Shown: positions 44,663 through 53,698 of the stretch, piece by piece
How the letters are laid out: every line of letters begins with the position of its first letter
Numbering within the stretch: the stretch's first letter is position 1
Source of the DNA: Paenibacillus barengoltzii NBRC 101215
Lineage (GTDB): Bacteria > Bacillota > Bacilli > Paenibacillales > Paenibacillaceae
Assembly (NCBI RefSeq): GCF_004000745.1
Contig: NZ_BILV01000015.1
Coordinates: forward strand, 1-64,000
DNA length: 64,000 nucleotides
Reading direction: 5' to 3'
Program-made: the position numbers and the translations under genes
The notes under the pieces: model-generated
What the model was told of the DNA's origin: nothing
Databases searched by the model: none
Seen by the model: only the letters and a program-made list of their open reading frames with translations

Positions 44663-47050
44663 TTATTCCGGCGTTCCTTGAGTAACCCCGTGAATGTAGG
44701 TTTGCCATGGGGTATCGAGCGCCCCTTGCCCGGGGTTATAGGTGAAGAAGTACTCCACCACATCGCCTTGGCTTAGGTTGTTCACCGCATAGGTATAGTT
44801 GCCGTTCCCCACCGGGGTCATGGCGACATTGAGCTGCACACCGTTATTGATTTTATAGTGCAGATCCGCAAAAGTCGCGCCGTTGACGTAGAATAACAGG
44901 TTATCGCCGGTTTTCTTCAGTCCCTTCACTTGATCGCCGATCACAATCGTGGAGGGCGTGCCCGGATCTCCCGGGTTCCCGGGATTTTGACCGCCGCCGC
45001 CATTGCCGTTGTCCTTATAGACACGCACATAATCGACTTGCATCGTGGCCGGGATATCACCAGGTCCTGGGGCGATGCCGCCGTCGAAGTTACCGCCGAT
45101 CGCCAGGTTCATGATGAGATAGAACGGCTGATCAAAAGGTGCATTCGGGTTGTTTGGCGCAGCCGTGGAATACCATTGATCCCGGGTGGCCTTAAAGAAG
45201 AACTTGCCGTCTACATACCATTTAATGTTGTCCTCTTCCCAAACGACGGAGTAGACATGGAAGTCATTGGCGATCGTTTGCCCGGATGGGAAGTTGTATT
45301 CACCCGAGAGATGGGTATTGGCCGGCCATTGTCCGCCGAAGTGAATCGCGCCGGAAGACTTGCCGGGCAGACGACCGCGAGCTTCCATAACATCGATCTC
45401 ACCGGAAGCGGCCCAAGTGCCGTAGGCTTGATCCTGCGGCAGCATCCACAGCGCCGGCCAAATGCCGTTCCCCGTAGGTAGCTTCGCGCGGAAATCGACT
45501 CGGCCATATTTTAACGAGAAGTGATCTTTAGTGTTCACTTTACCGGACGAGTATTGTGCATAACGACTAGGATCCTGCGGGAACGATTTGGGATCGTTCA
45601 GCGCCCGGATATTTAACTTGCCGTCCTGAACGAAGACATTTTGCGGACTGTCCGTATAATGCTGCAGCTCCGCGTTGCCCCAGCCCCAAGTGCCCGGATC
45701 GTCATTCAGGTAGTATCCCTGTTCATAATTCCATTTGCTTAGATCCAGCTGAGTCCCGTCAAATTCGTCCTGCCAGATGAGGGTCAACCCGTCGATGTTC
45801 GGATTGCTTGGCGTACTCAGCGGGATATCCTCTTGATCGGAATCATCCGGCCGCGGGGCGTTAGGATTACCGATAAAGGTGTAAGTGACGTAGTTGTTGC
45901 CCACGTTACCGCCCTTTTGCCCATTTAAAGGATAGCCGATACGGATTTGCATATCCTGTTGGATCGGCTGGAACCACAGGCCATAGATGTAGTCAGCCCA
46001 ATAGCCCCATTGGTTCGCGCTGGACAGGTGATTGTAACCATTCGCGGAATAGACGAACCCGCTTTGACTGGAATCCGCCAGATCTACCCACTGACCGTTG
46101 ATGTTGATCTGATACACGAAGTTCTCCAGTTCCGAGGCAATGGGAGCGCCTCCGTCAATTTTCGGCAGGGGCAGACCAATGGCGCCGCTTTCATTTGCGG
46201 TGAACGTCGTTCCCTCATAAGGCGTTAGAGTGTACGAATTTCTTACCGGTTCATTAAAAATAATCGTATACACGAGGCTCGCTGATGAAGTTTTCGATTC
46301 CAATTTCACGTTGATGGACTCCGTGACGTTAAACCAGTAGCCGCCGCCGCCATCGGTGAATTGGCCGAAGTTCTGATCATAGATCCAGCCGCTGGCCGGA
46401 TTGTTGTCGATGTCGATCCAGGTGCTGCTGTTCACCGGCTTCACATACACCTTCAAGTCGTCGGCAACCGCAGCATAAGGAATCGATGGATCGTTGTTGA
46501 ACACGGGATAGGTGAAGCCTGCCCCGCCTGTAAAACCAGCGGTAATAACCGGACCTTGCGTAGGTGTCATTGATGTGATTGTGGTGGTGTTGATATTTTG
46601 GAAGACGAGAGTGTAGTTAAGGGTAACCCCGTTTGCCTTGGAGTAGAGCTGAATCTCTGTGGTTGCGGAAAGGACGAACCAATATCCGGTAAAGCCGCTG
46701 TCATACCAGTGGCCCCAGTTCTGGTTGTAGACAAAGCTGCTGACGCTGTCGATGTCGACCCAGTTGCCGTTCACTTTCACCTTAACGCCTAAATCTTGCA
46801 CGACATCGTTCCAGGTTGCCGAACCGCCATTAAAAATAGGCATCACAAAGCCGTAGCTCGCTTGTCCAACTCCCGACTTGGTGATGACCGGCCCGTCTGC
46901 GGGTGAGAAGTAGCTCATCGATGTAATGGTGGTCTCGGCTGCCTGAGCCGGTGTCGGCACAAAACCGATGCCAACTGCCATGATGACCGCCAGGAGCATG
47001 CTGAATACACCTCGAGCAAGCCGCCTTTCTGCAAAGTGAGTCCGTTTCAT
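44663..47050 (-). CDS. Secreted GH16 beta-1,3-glucanase (laminarinase) with CBM56-like module
   Basis: 795 residues. Signal peptide ends near AQA (residue 37). Residues about 40-395 hold three degenerate repeats of roughly 115 residues, each with a TSMxxxxGPVIT-like opening and a YDxGFTGYWF-like tryptophan block. The GH16 catalytic domain spans about 420-680: WQDEFDGTQLDLSKW, then GEIDVMEARG with nucleophile E551, D553 and acid/base E556. A Gly/Asn/Pro linker leads to a C-terminal domain (about 703-795, VKGLKKTGDNLLFYVNGATFADLHYK) matching CBM56 beta-1,3-glucan binders. It degrades laminarin or fungal glucan outside the cell. Confidence 0.92.
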   Translation of the reverse strand: MKRTHFAERRLARGVFSMLLAVIMAVGIGFVPTPAQAAETTITSMSYFSPADGPVITKSGVGQASYGFVMPIFNGGSATWNDVVQDLGVKVKVNGNWVDIDSVSSFVYNQNWGHWYDSGFTGYWFVLSATTEIQLYSKANGVTLNYTLVFQNINTTTITSMTPTQGPVITAGFTGGAGFTYPVFNNDPSIPYAAVADDLKVYVKPVNSSTWIDIDNNPASGWIYDQNFGQFTDGGGGYWFNVTESINVKLESKTSSASLVYTIIFNEPVRNSYTLTPYEGTTFTANESGAIGLPLPKIDGGAPIASELENFVYQININGQWVDLADSSQSGFVYSANGYNHLSSANQWGYWADYIYGLWFQPIQQDMQIRIGYPLNGQKGGNVGNNYVTYTFIGNPNAPRPDDSDQEDIPLSTPSNPNIDGLTLIWQDEFDGTQLDLSKWNYEQGYYLNDDPGTWGWGNAELQHYTDSPQNVFVQDGKLNIRALNDPKSFPQDPSRYAQYSSGKVNTKDHFSLKYGRVDFRAKLPTGNGIWPALWMLPQDQAYGTWAASGEIDVMEARGRLPGKSSGAIHFGGQWPANTHLSGEYNFPSGQTIANDFHVYSVVWEEDNIKWYVDGKFFFKATRDQWYSTAAPNNPNAPFDQPFYLIMNLAIGGNFDGGIAPGPGDIPATMQVDYVRVYKDNGNGGGGQNPGNPGDPGTPSTIVIGDQVKGLKKTGDNLLFYVNGATFADLHYKINNGVQLNVAMTPVGNGNYTYAVNNLSQGDVVEYFFTYNPGQGALDTPWQTYIHGVTQGTPE

Positions 47051-47360
47051 AAATACCCTCCCTTTATTGTCCTCATTCTCCTAACCTGTGCACACTAGGA
47101 AAATCCTTACATAGGAGAACGCTTTCATTCTAACAATCCGGTCATCTGATGAGTAGGCACCAGATTTCGGGTAGGGTGCTCTTTTTTTAGGGAGGCAAGC
47201 AAGTGCTAAAAATTTTAAATAAAAGAACCTTCCTCTGAAAGGGATTCCATAGGAGAAATAGAATATAATAGAGGTATCTTCCGGATTTTTCCTGTCACCA
47301 AGGCGTCCTGGGCGAATCGATTTCGAATCGGAATCGAATGACGACAAGGGAGGAAATTGA
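47051..47360. other. Intergenic region upstream of the GH16 gene
   Basis: About 310 bp without a convincing gene. A short GCACC/GGGTGC hairpin (47159-47179) is followed by a T7 run at 47182-47188 on the plus strand. The minus-strand promoter of the GH16 gene should lie here but no clear pair of hexamers was fixed. Confidence 0.4.
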
Positions 47361-47480
47361 ATGCCGAAACCGGATGCTGTGACCGTAATTGAGCAGTATA
47401 TGGCGAGTTTGGCTGAATATACGTTAGAGCAGTTGCGCTACAAGAGCGAAGAGGACGTATGGTCCGTCGGGCAAATGTAA
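47361..47480 (+). pseudogene. Truncated DinB-family gene (39 codons)
   Basis: ATG 47361 has a perfect AGGGAGGAA upstream. The frame reads a normal DinB N-terminus (MPKPDAVTVIEQYMASLAEY, ending SEEDVWSVGQM) and stops with TAA exactly where intact DinB proteins continue with YMHLI (compare the gene at 16728). The remaining roughly 150 residues are absent and the sigma factor leader begins immediately. It may still be translated. Confidence 0.7.
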
Positions 47481-47516
47481 ATGAGATCCCCTATTTTTTC
47501 CTGTAAGGAGGCTTAT

Positions 47517-48473
47517 ATGAACGGAACCCCCCTGGACCTGCAGTTATTGGAAAAAATGAAGCCGGAGCTTACCGCGTTCTGCTACCGTATGTTAGGATCG
47601 ATCGATGACGCGGACGATGCGGTTCAGGAGATTTTTATTCGCGTGTGGCAGAGCTGGAGCTCGTTCCGGCAGGATTCCTCGCCGAAGACATGGATCTATC
47701 GGATCGCTTCCAACCTCTGTTTGGATAAACTAAGGCAAGCGAAACGCCGGGTGCTTCCCATCGACCTGTCTGAACCGGCGAGCTCGATCGTGGAACCTCG
47801 GGAGACGTTACCCGATTCCGCCTGGATATGGCTGGCCCCTGATTTTGGGGGGAATCCCGAGGAGGCGCTCATCCGCAAGGATACCTTGCAACTCTGCTTC
47901 ATTGCGCTTTTGCAGACTTTGCCTCCCCGACAACGAGCCGTATTGATTTTAAAGGATGTCTTTGATTGGTCATCCAAGCAAATCGCGGAGACGTTGGGGA
48001 TGTCGGCGGCAGCCGTGAACAGTGCGTTGCAAAGAGCAAGGGAGACGATGAACCGGACCCAGCTTCGTTCCGATGAGCTCAGCCGCATGGAAGGCGAGCC
48101 GGACGCGGAGCTGCTGTCGCGTTATGTAGATGCCTTCGAGCAATTTGATATCGACCGGCTGGTCGCCTTATTCCATGAGGAAGGCTGCATGTCCATGCCG
48201 CCATTCCCGATGTGGATTCGCGGCCGAGAGGATTTGGCGAAATTCTTCTCGCTTACCCGGTGGCATTGCGAAGGTTCTCGGTTTATACCGGTAAAGGTTA
48301 ACGGAGGGTACCCGGCGCTTGCGCAGTACATGCCAAGCCGAGAAGGGGATCACCTGGTGCCTTGGGGGATTCATGTCCTTGAAACGAAAGAAGATCATAT
48401 TTTGCATGTGCAGAATTTTATTAATACGAAATTATTTTTGCGTTTAGGGCTGCCGGAGCAAATCGACCGATGA
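47517..48473 (+). CDS. ECF-type sigma factor with C-terminal SnoaL-like domain (SigJ-like)
   Basis: 318 residues from ATG 47517 with AAGGAGG 6 bp upstream. Sigma region 2 is TAFCYRMLGSIDDADDAVQEIFIRVWQSWSSFRQDSSPKTWIYRIASNLCLD. Region 4 is LPPRQRAVLILKDVFDWSSKQIAETLGMSAAAVNSALQRARETM. The C-terminal 110 residues are an NTF2/SnoaL-like domain (LLSRYVDAFEQFDIDRLVALFHEEGCMSMPPFPMWIRGREDLAKFF). This is the ECF41/SigJ arrangement, in which the fused domain controls sigma activity without a separate anti-sigma factor. ECF41 sigma genes usually sit beside a carboxymuconolactone decarboxylase or other oxidoreductase gene, which is absent here. Confidence 0.9.
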   Translation: MNGTPLDLQLLEKMKPELTAFCYRMLGSIDDADDAVQEIFIRVWQSWSSFRQDSSPKTWIYRIASNLCLDKLRQAKRRVLPIDLSEPASSIVEPRETLPDSAWIWLAPDFGGNPEEALIRKDTLQLCFIALLQTLPPRQRAVLILKDVFDWSSKQIAETLGMSAAAVNSALQRARETMNRTQLRSDELSRMEGEPDAELLSRYVDAFEQFDIDRLVALFHEEGCMSMPPFPMWIRGREDLAKFFSLTRWHCEGSRFIPVKVNGGYPALAQYMPSREGDHLVPWGIHVLETKEDHILHVQNFINTKLFLRLGLPEQIDR

Positions 48474-48548
48474 ATTTCGAATTTGCATTACGTCTATAGG
48501 AATGTAAAGTCAAAAAACAATCCTATTTGAAAGAGGTGCCTTTGTAAA

Positions 48549-48974
48549 ATGGAAACGAATCAACCAACCAAAGTTACTGTACAAACGGTCATTCAAGCCC
48601 CGGTAGAAAAGGTGTGGAGCTGCTGGACGGAACCTCAGCACATTACGAAGTGGAATCAAGCATCCGAGGATTGGCATTCGCCAAGAGCGGAGAATGACTT
48701 GCGCCCCGGCGGGAAGTTTCTGACTCGGATGGAAGCGAAGGATGGCAGTGAAGGCTTTGATTTTGGCGGTGTGTACGATGACGTGAAAACGCATGAGTTC
48801 ATCTCCTATACGATGGGGGATGGAAGACGAGTGGAGATCACCTTCGCTGCCGAAGGCCAAGGGACGAAGGTCGTTGAGACGTTTGATGCGGAGAACACGC
48901 ATCCGGTCGAATTCCAACAAGCCGGCTGGCAAGCGATTATGGATAATTTCAAGAAGTATGTGGAAGAATCCTAA
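48549..48974 (+). CDS. SRPBCC/AHSA1-family protein
   Basis: 141 residues, AGAGGTG upstream. Complete START-like fold: VTVQTVIQAPVEKVWSCWTEPQHITKWNQASEDWHSPRAENDLRPGGKF at the start and EFQQAGWQAIMDNFKKYVEES at the end. Such proteins bind hydrophobic ligands or assist chaperones. It lies 75 bp after the sigma factor gene and could be read from the same transcript. Many relatives are stress proteins of unknown ligand. Confidence 0.88.
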   Translation: METNQPTKVTVQTVIQAPVEKVWSCWTEPQHITKWNQASEDWHSPRAENDLRPGGKFLTRMEAKDGSEGFDFGGVYDDVKTHEFISYTMGDGRRVEITFAAEGQGTKVVETFDAENTHPVEFQQAGWQAIMDNFKKYVEES

Positions 48975-48980
48975 GGAGTA

Positions 48981-49003
48981 GGCGCCCCAATGGGCGCCTT
49001 TAT
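48981..49003 (+). terminator. Terminator after the SRPBCC gene
   Basis: GGCGCCC and GGGCGCC arms with loop CAAT, followed by TTTATT, 6 bp after the stop. Confidence 0.85.
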
Positions 49004-49113
49004 TCTTTTGGCAAGCTTCGTTAAACATAATTTTTCCCATAGACGAATCATTGATCGCGAGCTACACTAGGGAAGGCGTCAAAGCAAATTACCTAGTAGG
49101 AGCTCGTAAAAAC

Positions 49114-50505
49114 GTGACACTAACTGAACGTATACCATCATGGAAGAAACTTAGCCTATTCGCTGTAACTTGGCCGATCTTTATCGATTCGGTGTTACGG
49201 ATGATGCTGGGCACCGTTGACGTGTTTATGCTGAGCCGCATTTCCGATACGGCAACCGGCGCGGTGGGCTTAGCGAATGAGATTATCTATTTCTGTATTC
49301 TGATGTTTGGATTTGTGGGCATCGGAACGAGTGTGGCCGTTTCGCAGTATATCGGTGCTGGGCGAGAGAAAGAAGCAAGCCGCGTCTCGGCGCTGGCCAT
49401 TACGATGAACCTGATCTTCGGGATCTTCGTCAGCCTCGTTCTGGTTGGCTTAGGCGAGCCGCTTCTGCGGCTGCTCAACTTAAATGAGGAACAAATTGGC
49501 ATTGCCAGCCATTATCTGAAGATCATCGGCGGCTTTATGTGGATCGAGGCGCTGTCTTATGCCGTATCGTCGGTTATTCGTTCGAGCGGCAACACCAAAA
49601 GCGTCATGTATGTGACGCTGGGCGTGAATCTTCTCCACGTGACCGGCAACTATCTGCTGATCTTCGGGAACCTCGGATTTCCGGAAATGGGCGTGACCGG
49701 TGCAGCGATCTCGACCGTCGTCAGCCGGTTTGTCGGCATCCTTGTTCTGTTCTTCATCTTGTATCGCCGGGTTCCTGCTCCGATTCACGGGAAAGACTAC
49801 GTGACTTGGAACGGGACGTATGCGAAGCAGATCCTAAGCGTGGGGCTGCCTGCGGCGGGAGAGCATCTTGCTTGGCAATCGCAGTACCTGATGATCATGG
49901 GCTTCGTTAATATGATTAGCATTACTGCATTAAATACGCATGTTTATGTGATGAACATCTCCAACTATTTTATGGCATTGGCCGCGTCGATTGGGGCGGG
50001 GACGGAGATTATCGTCGGACAAATGGTTGGAGCAGGGGCGATGAAGGCCGCCTACAAGCGATTGATGAAAAGCGTACGGATCAGCTTTCTGCTCACCTTG
50101 GCCATTGTGGGGACGGCTTCGATCTTCCGACATGACCTCATCGGGTTGTTCACCGAAGATCCTGCGATTATCGCAACCGGAGCCAGCATCTTCCTGCTGT
50201 CGATCGTGCTTGAACCCGGCCGGACCTTCAATATGGTAATCATTAATTCGCTCCGCGCCGCCGGGGATGCACGCTTCCCCGTTCTAATGGGCGTATGCTC
50301 GATGTGGGGCGTCTCGGTGCCGCTGGCTTACCTGCTGGGTGTTCACCTGGAGATAGGACTCCTTGGCATATGGATTGCGTTTGCGGTGGATGAATGGCTG
50401 CGCGGACTCATCATGCTGCTTCGCTGGAGAAGCCGGGCTTGGGAGAAGAAAGCACTCGTCAAGCCGGTGTCCGTATCAGAGGAAGGTGTAGGGTTATCTG
50501 CTTGA
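49114..50505 (+). CDS. MATE-family efflux transporter
   Basis: 463 residues from GTG 49114 with AGGAG 10 bp upstream; the frame is open to TTG 49051, which has no site. It has twelve helices in two MatE halves (TWPIFIDSVLRMMLGTVDVFMLSRISDTATGAVGLA; LSVGLPAAGEHLAWQSQYLMIMGF). It exports cationic drugs or metabolites in exchange for sodium or protons. It is monocistronic and ends in a strong terminator. Confidence 0.9.
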   Translation: MTLTERIPSWKKLSLFAVTWPIFIDSVLRMMLGTVDVFMLSRISDTATGAVGLANEIIYFCILMFGFVGIGTSVAVSQYIGAGREKEASRVSALAITMNLIFGIFVSLVLVGLGEPLLRLLNLNEEQIGIASHYLKIIGGFMWIEALSYAVSSVIRSSGNTKSVMYVTLGVNLLHVTGNYLLIFGNLGFPEMGVTGAAISTVVSRFVGILVLFFILYRRVPAPIHGKDYVTWNGTYAKQILSVGLPAAGEHLAWQSQYLMIMGFVNMISITALNTHVYVMNISNYFMALAASIGAGTEIIVGQMVGAGAMKAAYKRLMKSVRISFLLTLAIVGTASIFRHDLIGLFTEDPAIIATGASIFLLSIVLEPGRTFNMVIINSLRAAGDARFPVLMGVCSMWGVSVPLAYLLGVHLEIGLLGIWIAFAVDEWLRGLIMLLRWRSRAWEKKALVKPVSVSEEGVGLSA

Positions 50506-50550
50506 GGCCGCTCGGCAATGGAAAGGCAAATACGACATCCGAAATCAAAA

Positions 50551-50586
50551 CAGACCCAAGCTAACTTTCAGGCTTGGGTCTGTTTG
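50551..50586 (+). terminator. Terminator after the MATE gene
   Basis: Perfect 11-bp arms CAGACCCAAGC and GCTTGGGTCTG around a 10-base loop, followed by TTTG. Confidence 0.85.
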
Positions 50587-50602
50587 TTGGTTAAATGATA
50601 CA

Positions 50603-50668
50603 TTGACACATGAAAATTAATGTAATAAGATGAAAATGCACAAAAATTTAGTTATCATTAATAACTAA
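50603..50668 (+). promoter_or_regulatory. Promoter and MarR operator of the MarR-MFS unit
   Basis: TTGACA (50603-50608) and TAAGAT (50626-50631) are 17 bp apart. Perfect inverted repeat TTAGTTAT-5-ATAACTAA (50648-50668) lies about 10 bp after the expected start of transcription and 32 bp before the MarR gene, a classic autorepressor position. Confidence 0.72.
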
Positions 50669-50700
50669 TTTGGAGATTTTCGAGGTGAAAGGGGGATTTG

Positions 50701-51153
50701 ATGAATTCTCCACCCCAAATATATCGTGATCTTGGGTTGATGATGAGACCGCTCGCAGTTCAAATCAACGAAATATTGCGAGAACATGGCATTCAACCTT
50801 TGGAATGGATCGTATTGGTTGAGTTGATTCAAGATGAGGCCTTAACAGCTGCTGATTTGGCCCAAAGGCTAACGATTGAAAAACCGAACGTTACAAGAAT
50901 CCTCAAGGATCTTGTACAGGCAGGGTATGTGAGTGTTGAGATTTCCAGAGAAGACAAGCGCAAGAAACATCTCCATGTAACTGAGAAAGGCCGCGCTATA
51001 TATAGACAAGTGCGTGTTTTTATTGATGCCTTAGACAAAGAGATTACGGCCGGCATCACGGAGGAAGAGCAACAATTGTTTTTGAACATCATCCATCGAA
51101 TTCGACAAAATCTAATCAAGAGAGTTGGGGAGAAAGGCAGTGAGTGGAATTAA
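50701..51153 (+). CDS. MarR-family transcriptional regulator
   Basis: 150 residues from ATG 50701 (AAAGGGGG 5 bp upstream; TTG 50698 also possible). Winged HTH: IQPLEWIVLVELIQDEALTAADLAQRLTIEKPNVTRILKDLVQAGYVSVEISREDKRKKHLHVTEKG. It overlaps the downstream MFS gene by 14 bp and probably represses both genes by binding the palindrome at 50648-50668; an exported compound would be the likely inducer. Confidence 0.92.
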   Translation: MNSPPQIYRDLGLMMRPLAVQINEILREHGIQPLEWIVLVELIQDEALTAADLAQRLTIEKPNVTRILKDLVQAGYVSVEISREDKRKKHLHVTEKGRAIYRQVRVFIDALDKEITAGITEEEQQLFLNIIHRIRQNLIKRVGEKGSEWN

Positions 51154-52345
51154 GGAGAAACTATGGACCAAAGATTTTCTTACCGTTTCGGTGATTAACT
51201 TCTTTGTCATTCTAATCTTTTACTTATTGATGGTTACGACAGCCTCGTTCGTCGTTAGTGAATATCATGCTTCAGCCAGTCAAGGCGGGCTTGCTACCGG
51301 GATTTATATCGTCGGAACCTTGATCGGCCGCCTGTTTACAGGGCGTGTGATTAACTCGGCTGGTACCAAAAAGGTATTAGTCATTGGCCTGATTGCCTTT
51401 ATTATTACGACAGGACTTTATGTTGTGTATGCTGGGATCTGGCTGTTTCTCATCATACGTCTAGTGAACGGAATGGCAGCCGGGATTGCATCCACCGCTA
51501 CGGGTACGATGGTTGCGCAAATTGTCCCTATCTCCCGGAAGAGTGAGGGGATTGGCTACTTCAGTATGAGCAGTACACTGGGTACGGCCATTGGGCCATT
51601 TTTGGGGATCACCCTGAGCCAGAATACGTCCTACACGAACATCTTCTTGTTCTGTTTGGCATTGGCTGTTGTCGCGTTCATCATTAGTTTTATTCTGAAG
51701 GCACCTGCAGTACCGACCTCCAAAGCCCATACGGTAACCGAGAAACCCAAACAGGCTTTCAGCTTTAAACACTATATTGAACCGAACGCGATTTCCATCG
51801 CCATTGTGACCTTCCTGATGTCTTTTGGCTATGCGGCCATCCTATCTTTCATTAATTTCTTTGCCCAGGAACGGGATCTTGTCACCGCATCGAGCTTCTT
51901 CTTCCTAGTCTATGCCATAGCGATCTTGTTAACCCGTCCATTCAGCGGCCGTCTGATGGATACCAGAGGATCGAACTATGTGATGGTTCCATGCTTCATT
52001 CTCTTTGCAGGGGGCCTTGTCTTAATTAGCGGTGCCTACTCTGGGTCTATTCTATTGGTCGCGGCAGCAATTATTGGCGCTGGATTTGGGAATCTGCAAT
52101 CAGGCGCGCAAGCCATAGCGGTTCGTGTTACGCCCGCCGAACGTACGGGTCTGGCTACATCCACTTTCTTTATTGCCTTAGATGCAGGGCTTGGCTTTGG
52201 CCCTTCGCTTCTCGGTATTGTGGAACCGATCATTGGTTATAGTTCCTTGTTTGGCGGGTTAGCGATCCTTGCCCTCCTGTCACTAGTCATTTATATGCTT
52301 CTGCATGGTCGGAGAGACAAGCAATTAATTGCAAGAGCAAATTAA
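51140..52345 (+). CDS. MFS efflux transporter
   Basis: 401 residues from GTG 51140 (GGGGAG upstream), overlapping the MarR stop by 14 bp; TTG 51125 is an alternative. Twelve helices, with GRLFTGRVINSAGTKKVLVIG as motif A and FGYAAILSFINFFAQERDL starting the second half. It resembles YfmO/YwoG-type MFS exporters of Bacillus. Likely a MarR-controlled drug or metabolite exporter. Confidence 0.88.
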   Translation: MSGIKEKLWTKDFLTVSVINFFVILIFYLLMVTTASFVVSEYHASASQGGLATGIYIVGTLIGRLFTGRVINSAGTKKVLVIGLIAFIITTGLYVVYAGIWLFLIIRLVNGMAAGIASTATGTMVAQIVPISRKSEGIGYFSMSSTLGTAIGPFLGITLSQNTSYTNIFLFCLALAVVAFIISFILKAPAVPTSKAHTVTEKPKQAFSFKHYIEPNAISIAIVTFLMSFGYAAILSFINFFAQERDLVTASSFFFLVYAIAILLTRPFSGRLMDTRGSNYVMVPCFILFAGGLVLISGAYSGSILLVAAAIIGAGFGNLQSGAQAIAVRVTPAERTGLATSTFFIALDAGLGFGPSLLGIVEPIIGYSSLFGGLAILALLSLVIYMLLHGRRDKQLIARAN

Positions 52346-52372
52346 GAAAGAATGATCACGCATAATAAACAA

Positions 52373-52399
52373 AAAGGGGCGCCTGAGCGGGCGTCCCTT
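52373..52399 (-). terminator. Terminator of the SDR-MerR unit
   Basis: AAGGGGCGCC and GGGCGTCCCTT-type arms form a 10-bp stem with one wobble; on the minus strand five T follow. It may also end the MFS transcript. Confidence 0.6.
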
Positions 52400-52518
52400 G
52401 ATGCATTTACATTTAGTTTGAGGCGGCTGGCTTGCTGTCCGTGGAGAAGGCAATCTCCTTTTGAGCTTCAAGTTCGCTTCATCCCGAAGCGGCTTCTTCT
52501 TGTTACGCTCCATTTCCA

Positions 52519-53280
52519 TTACTCAATAGAATCTTTCGTGGCTTGGTAGAGCTGTTCCGTATATTTGTCGATATCGTCGCGGGACATCCGCAGGCGGGCA
52601 ACCGAAGAACCGTACCCAATTTCCTGCTTGCCTTCGGCTAAACCTTGGAAAATACCTTCCGTGAACGCATCCAGCGGTTCCCCATGGGTATGCAAGCCGC
52701 CTCCTCCCAAATCGGTGTTTACTGCCGGAGGAGCAACTTCAATCACTTCAACGGATGTGGCAGACAGCTGGTGTCTTAAGCTCATCGTGAAAGAGTGAAG
52801 CGCGGCCTTGGTTGCGGAATAGACTGGTGCAATCGCAAAAGGAGTATACGCCAAACCAGAAGTGATGTTCACAATGGCTGCCGATTCTTTCTTCGCGAAA
52901 TATGGAGCGAACAACAGGGACAAATGAACCGGTGCATCGAGGTTCGTGGTGATCTCCTTGCTGTATTCGCGCCAGTTGTCTCTCACATCCGCTTTGAGCA
53001 CGTTGTAGCGCAGTTGAATCCCGGCGTTATTAATCAGCACGTTCACGTCGGGATAGTTGGTTGTTACCCAATCCAACAAGGCGACACGATCGCTTTCTTG
53101 GGCCAAGTCGCACACCCGGGTGATTAAACCGGGAACTCGCTTCCGAGCTTGCTCAAGCACGCTTTCCCGCCTGCCGATAACGATGACCGTATTACCGCTT
53201 TGCACAAATCTCTCTGCAAAGGCAAGTCCGATCCCGGAGCCGCCGCCAGTAATCAAGATCGTATTTCCAGAAAGTTTCAT
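52519..53280 (-). CDS. Short-chain dehydrogenase (DltE-like)
   Basis: 253 residues. Cofactor motif TGGGSGIG (residues 11-18), VCDLAQESDR, VLINNAGIQLRYNVLK, catalytic Ser in IVNITSGLA, YSATK and VEVIEVAPPAVNTDL. This order resembles the DltE group of Bacillus SDRs, although no dlt genes are nearby. Its ATG overlaps the stop of the MerR gene by 4 bp, so it is translated with and controlled by that regulator. Confidence 0.9.
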   Translation of the reverse strand: MKLSGNTILITGGGSGIGLAFAERFVQSGNTVIVIGRRESVLEQARKRVPGLITRVCDLAQESDRVALLDWVTTNYPDVNVLINNAGIQLRYNVLKADVRDNWREYSKEITTNLDAPVHLSLLFAPYFAKKESAAIVNITSGLAYTPFAIAPVYSATKAALHSFTMSLRHQLSATSVEVIEVAPPAVNTDLGGGGLHTHGEPLDAFTEGIFQGLAEGKQEIGYGSSVARLRMSRDDIDKYTEQLYQATKDSIE

Positions 53281-53657
53281 TGGTTCTCTTCACCTCGTAG
53301 TTGTTTTTGATAAAGATCGATTTTATAATCAATCTCTTTCAGGTGTTCCTGCATTAGCACGATTTCATCGAGCACATTTTGCTTATGCTTCAATAGCATG
53401 TCGAGTCGGTTCTCTACTGTAGAATCTCCCTCTACAACCCAGTCCATATATTGCTTAATCTGGTTGATGGGCATATTAGTATTCTTGAGGCAGGTGACGA
53501 TTTGAAGCAACGCCAATTGACGTTCCGAAAATAATCGTCTGCCGGCCTCGTCCCGTTTGATAAACGGGAGAAGACCTTTTTTCTCATAAAAGCGCAAGGT
53601 GGACTCTGGTATATGATACATGGCTGCAGCTTCGCCAATGGTATAGTACTTCATCAT
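53277..53657 (-). CDS. MerR-family transcriptional regulator
   Basis: 126 residues; AGGAGG precedes ATG 53657 and 53654. MerR HTH: YTIGEAAAMYHIPESTLRFYEKKGLLPFIKRDEAGRRLFSERQLALLQIVTCLKNTNMPINQIKQYMDW. A C-terminal dimer coiled coil follows. There are no conserved Cys residues of the metal-sensing type, so it belongs with organic-signal members such as AdhR/YfmP. It drives itself and the overlapping SDR from the 19-bp spacer promoter just upstream. Confidence 0.92.
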   Translation of the reverse strand: MMKYYTIGEAAAMYHIPESTLRFYEKKGLLPFIKRDEAGRRLFSERQLALLQIVTCLKNTNMPINQIKQYMDWVVEGDSTVENRLDMLLKHKQNVLDEIVLMQEHLKEIDYKIDLYQKQLRGEENQ

Positions 53658-53698
53658 GGAGGCCTCCTAATCTTAAGGAATTCTTGTCGACAACCCAT

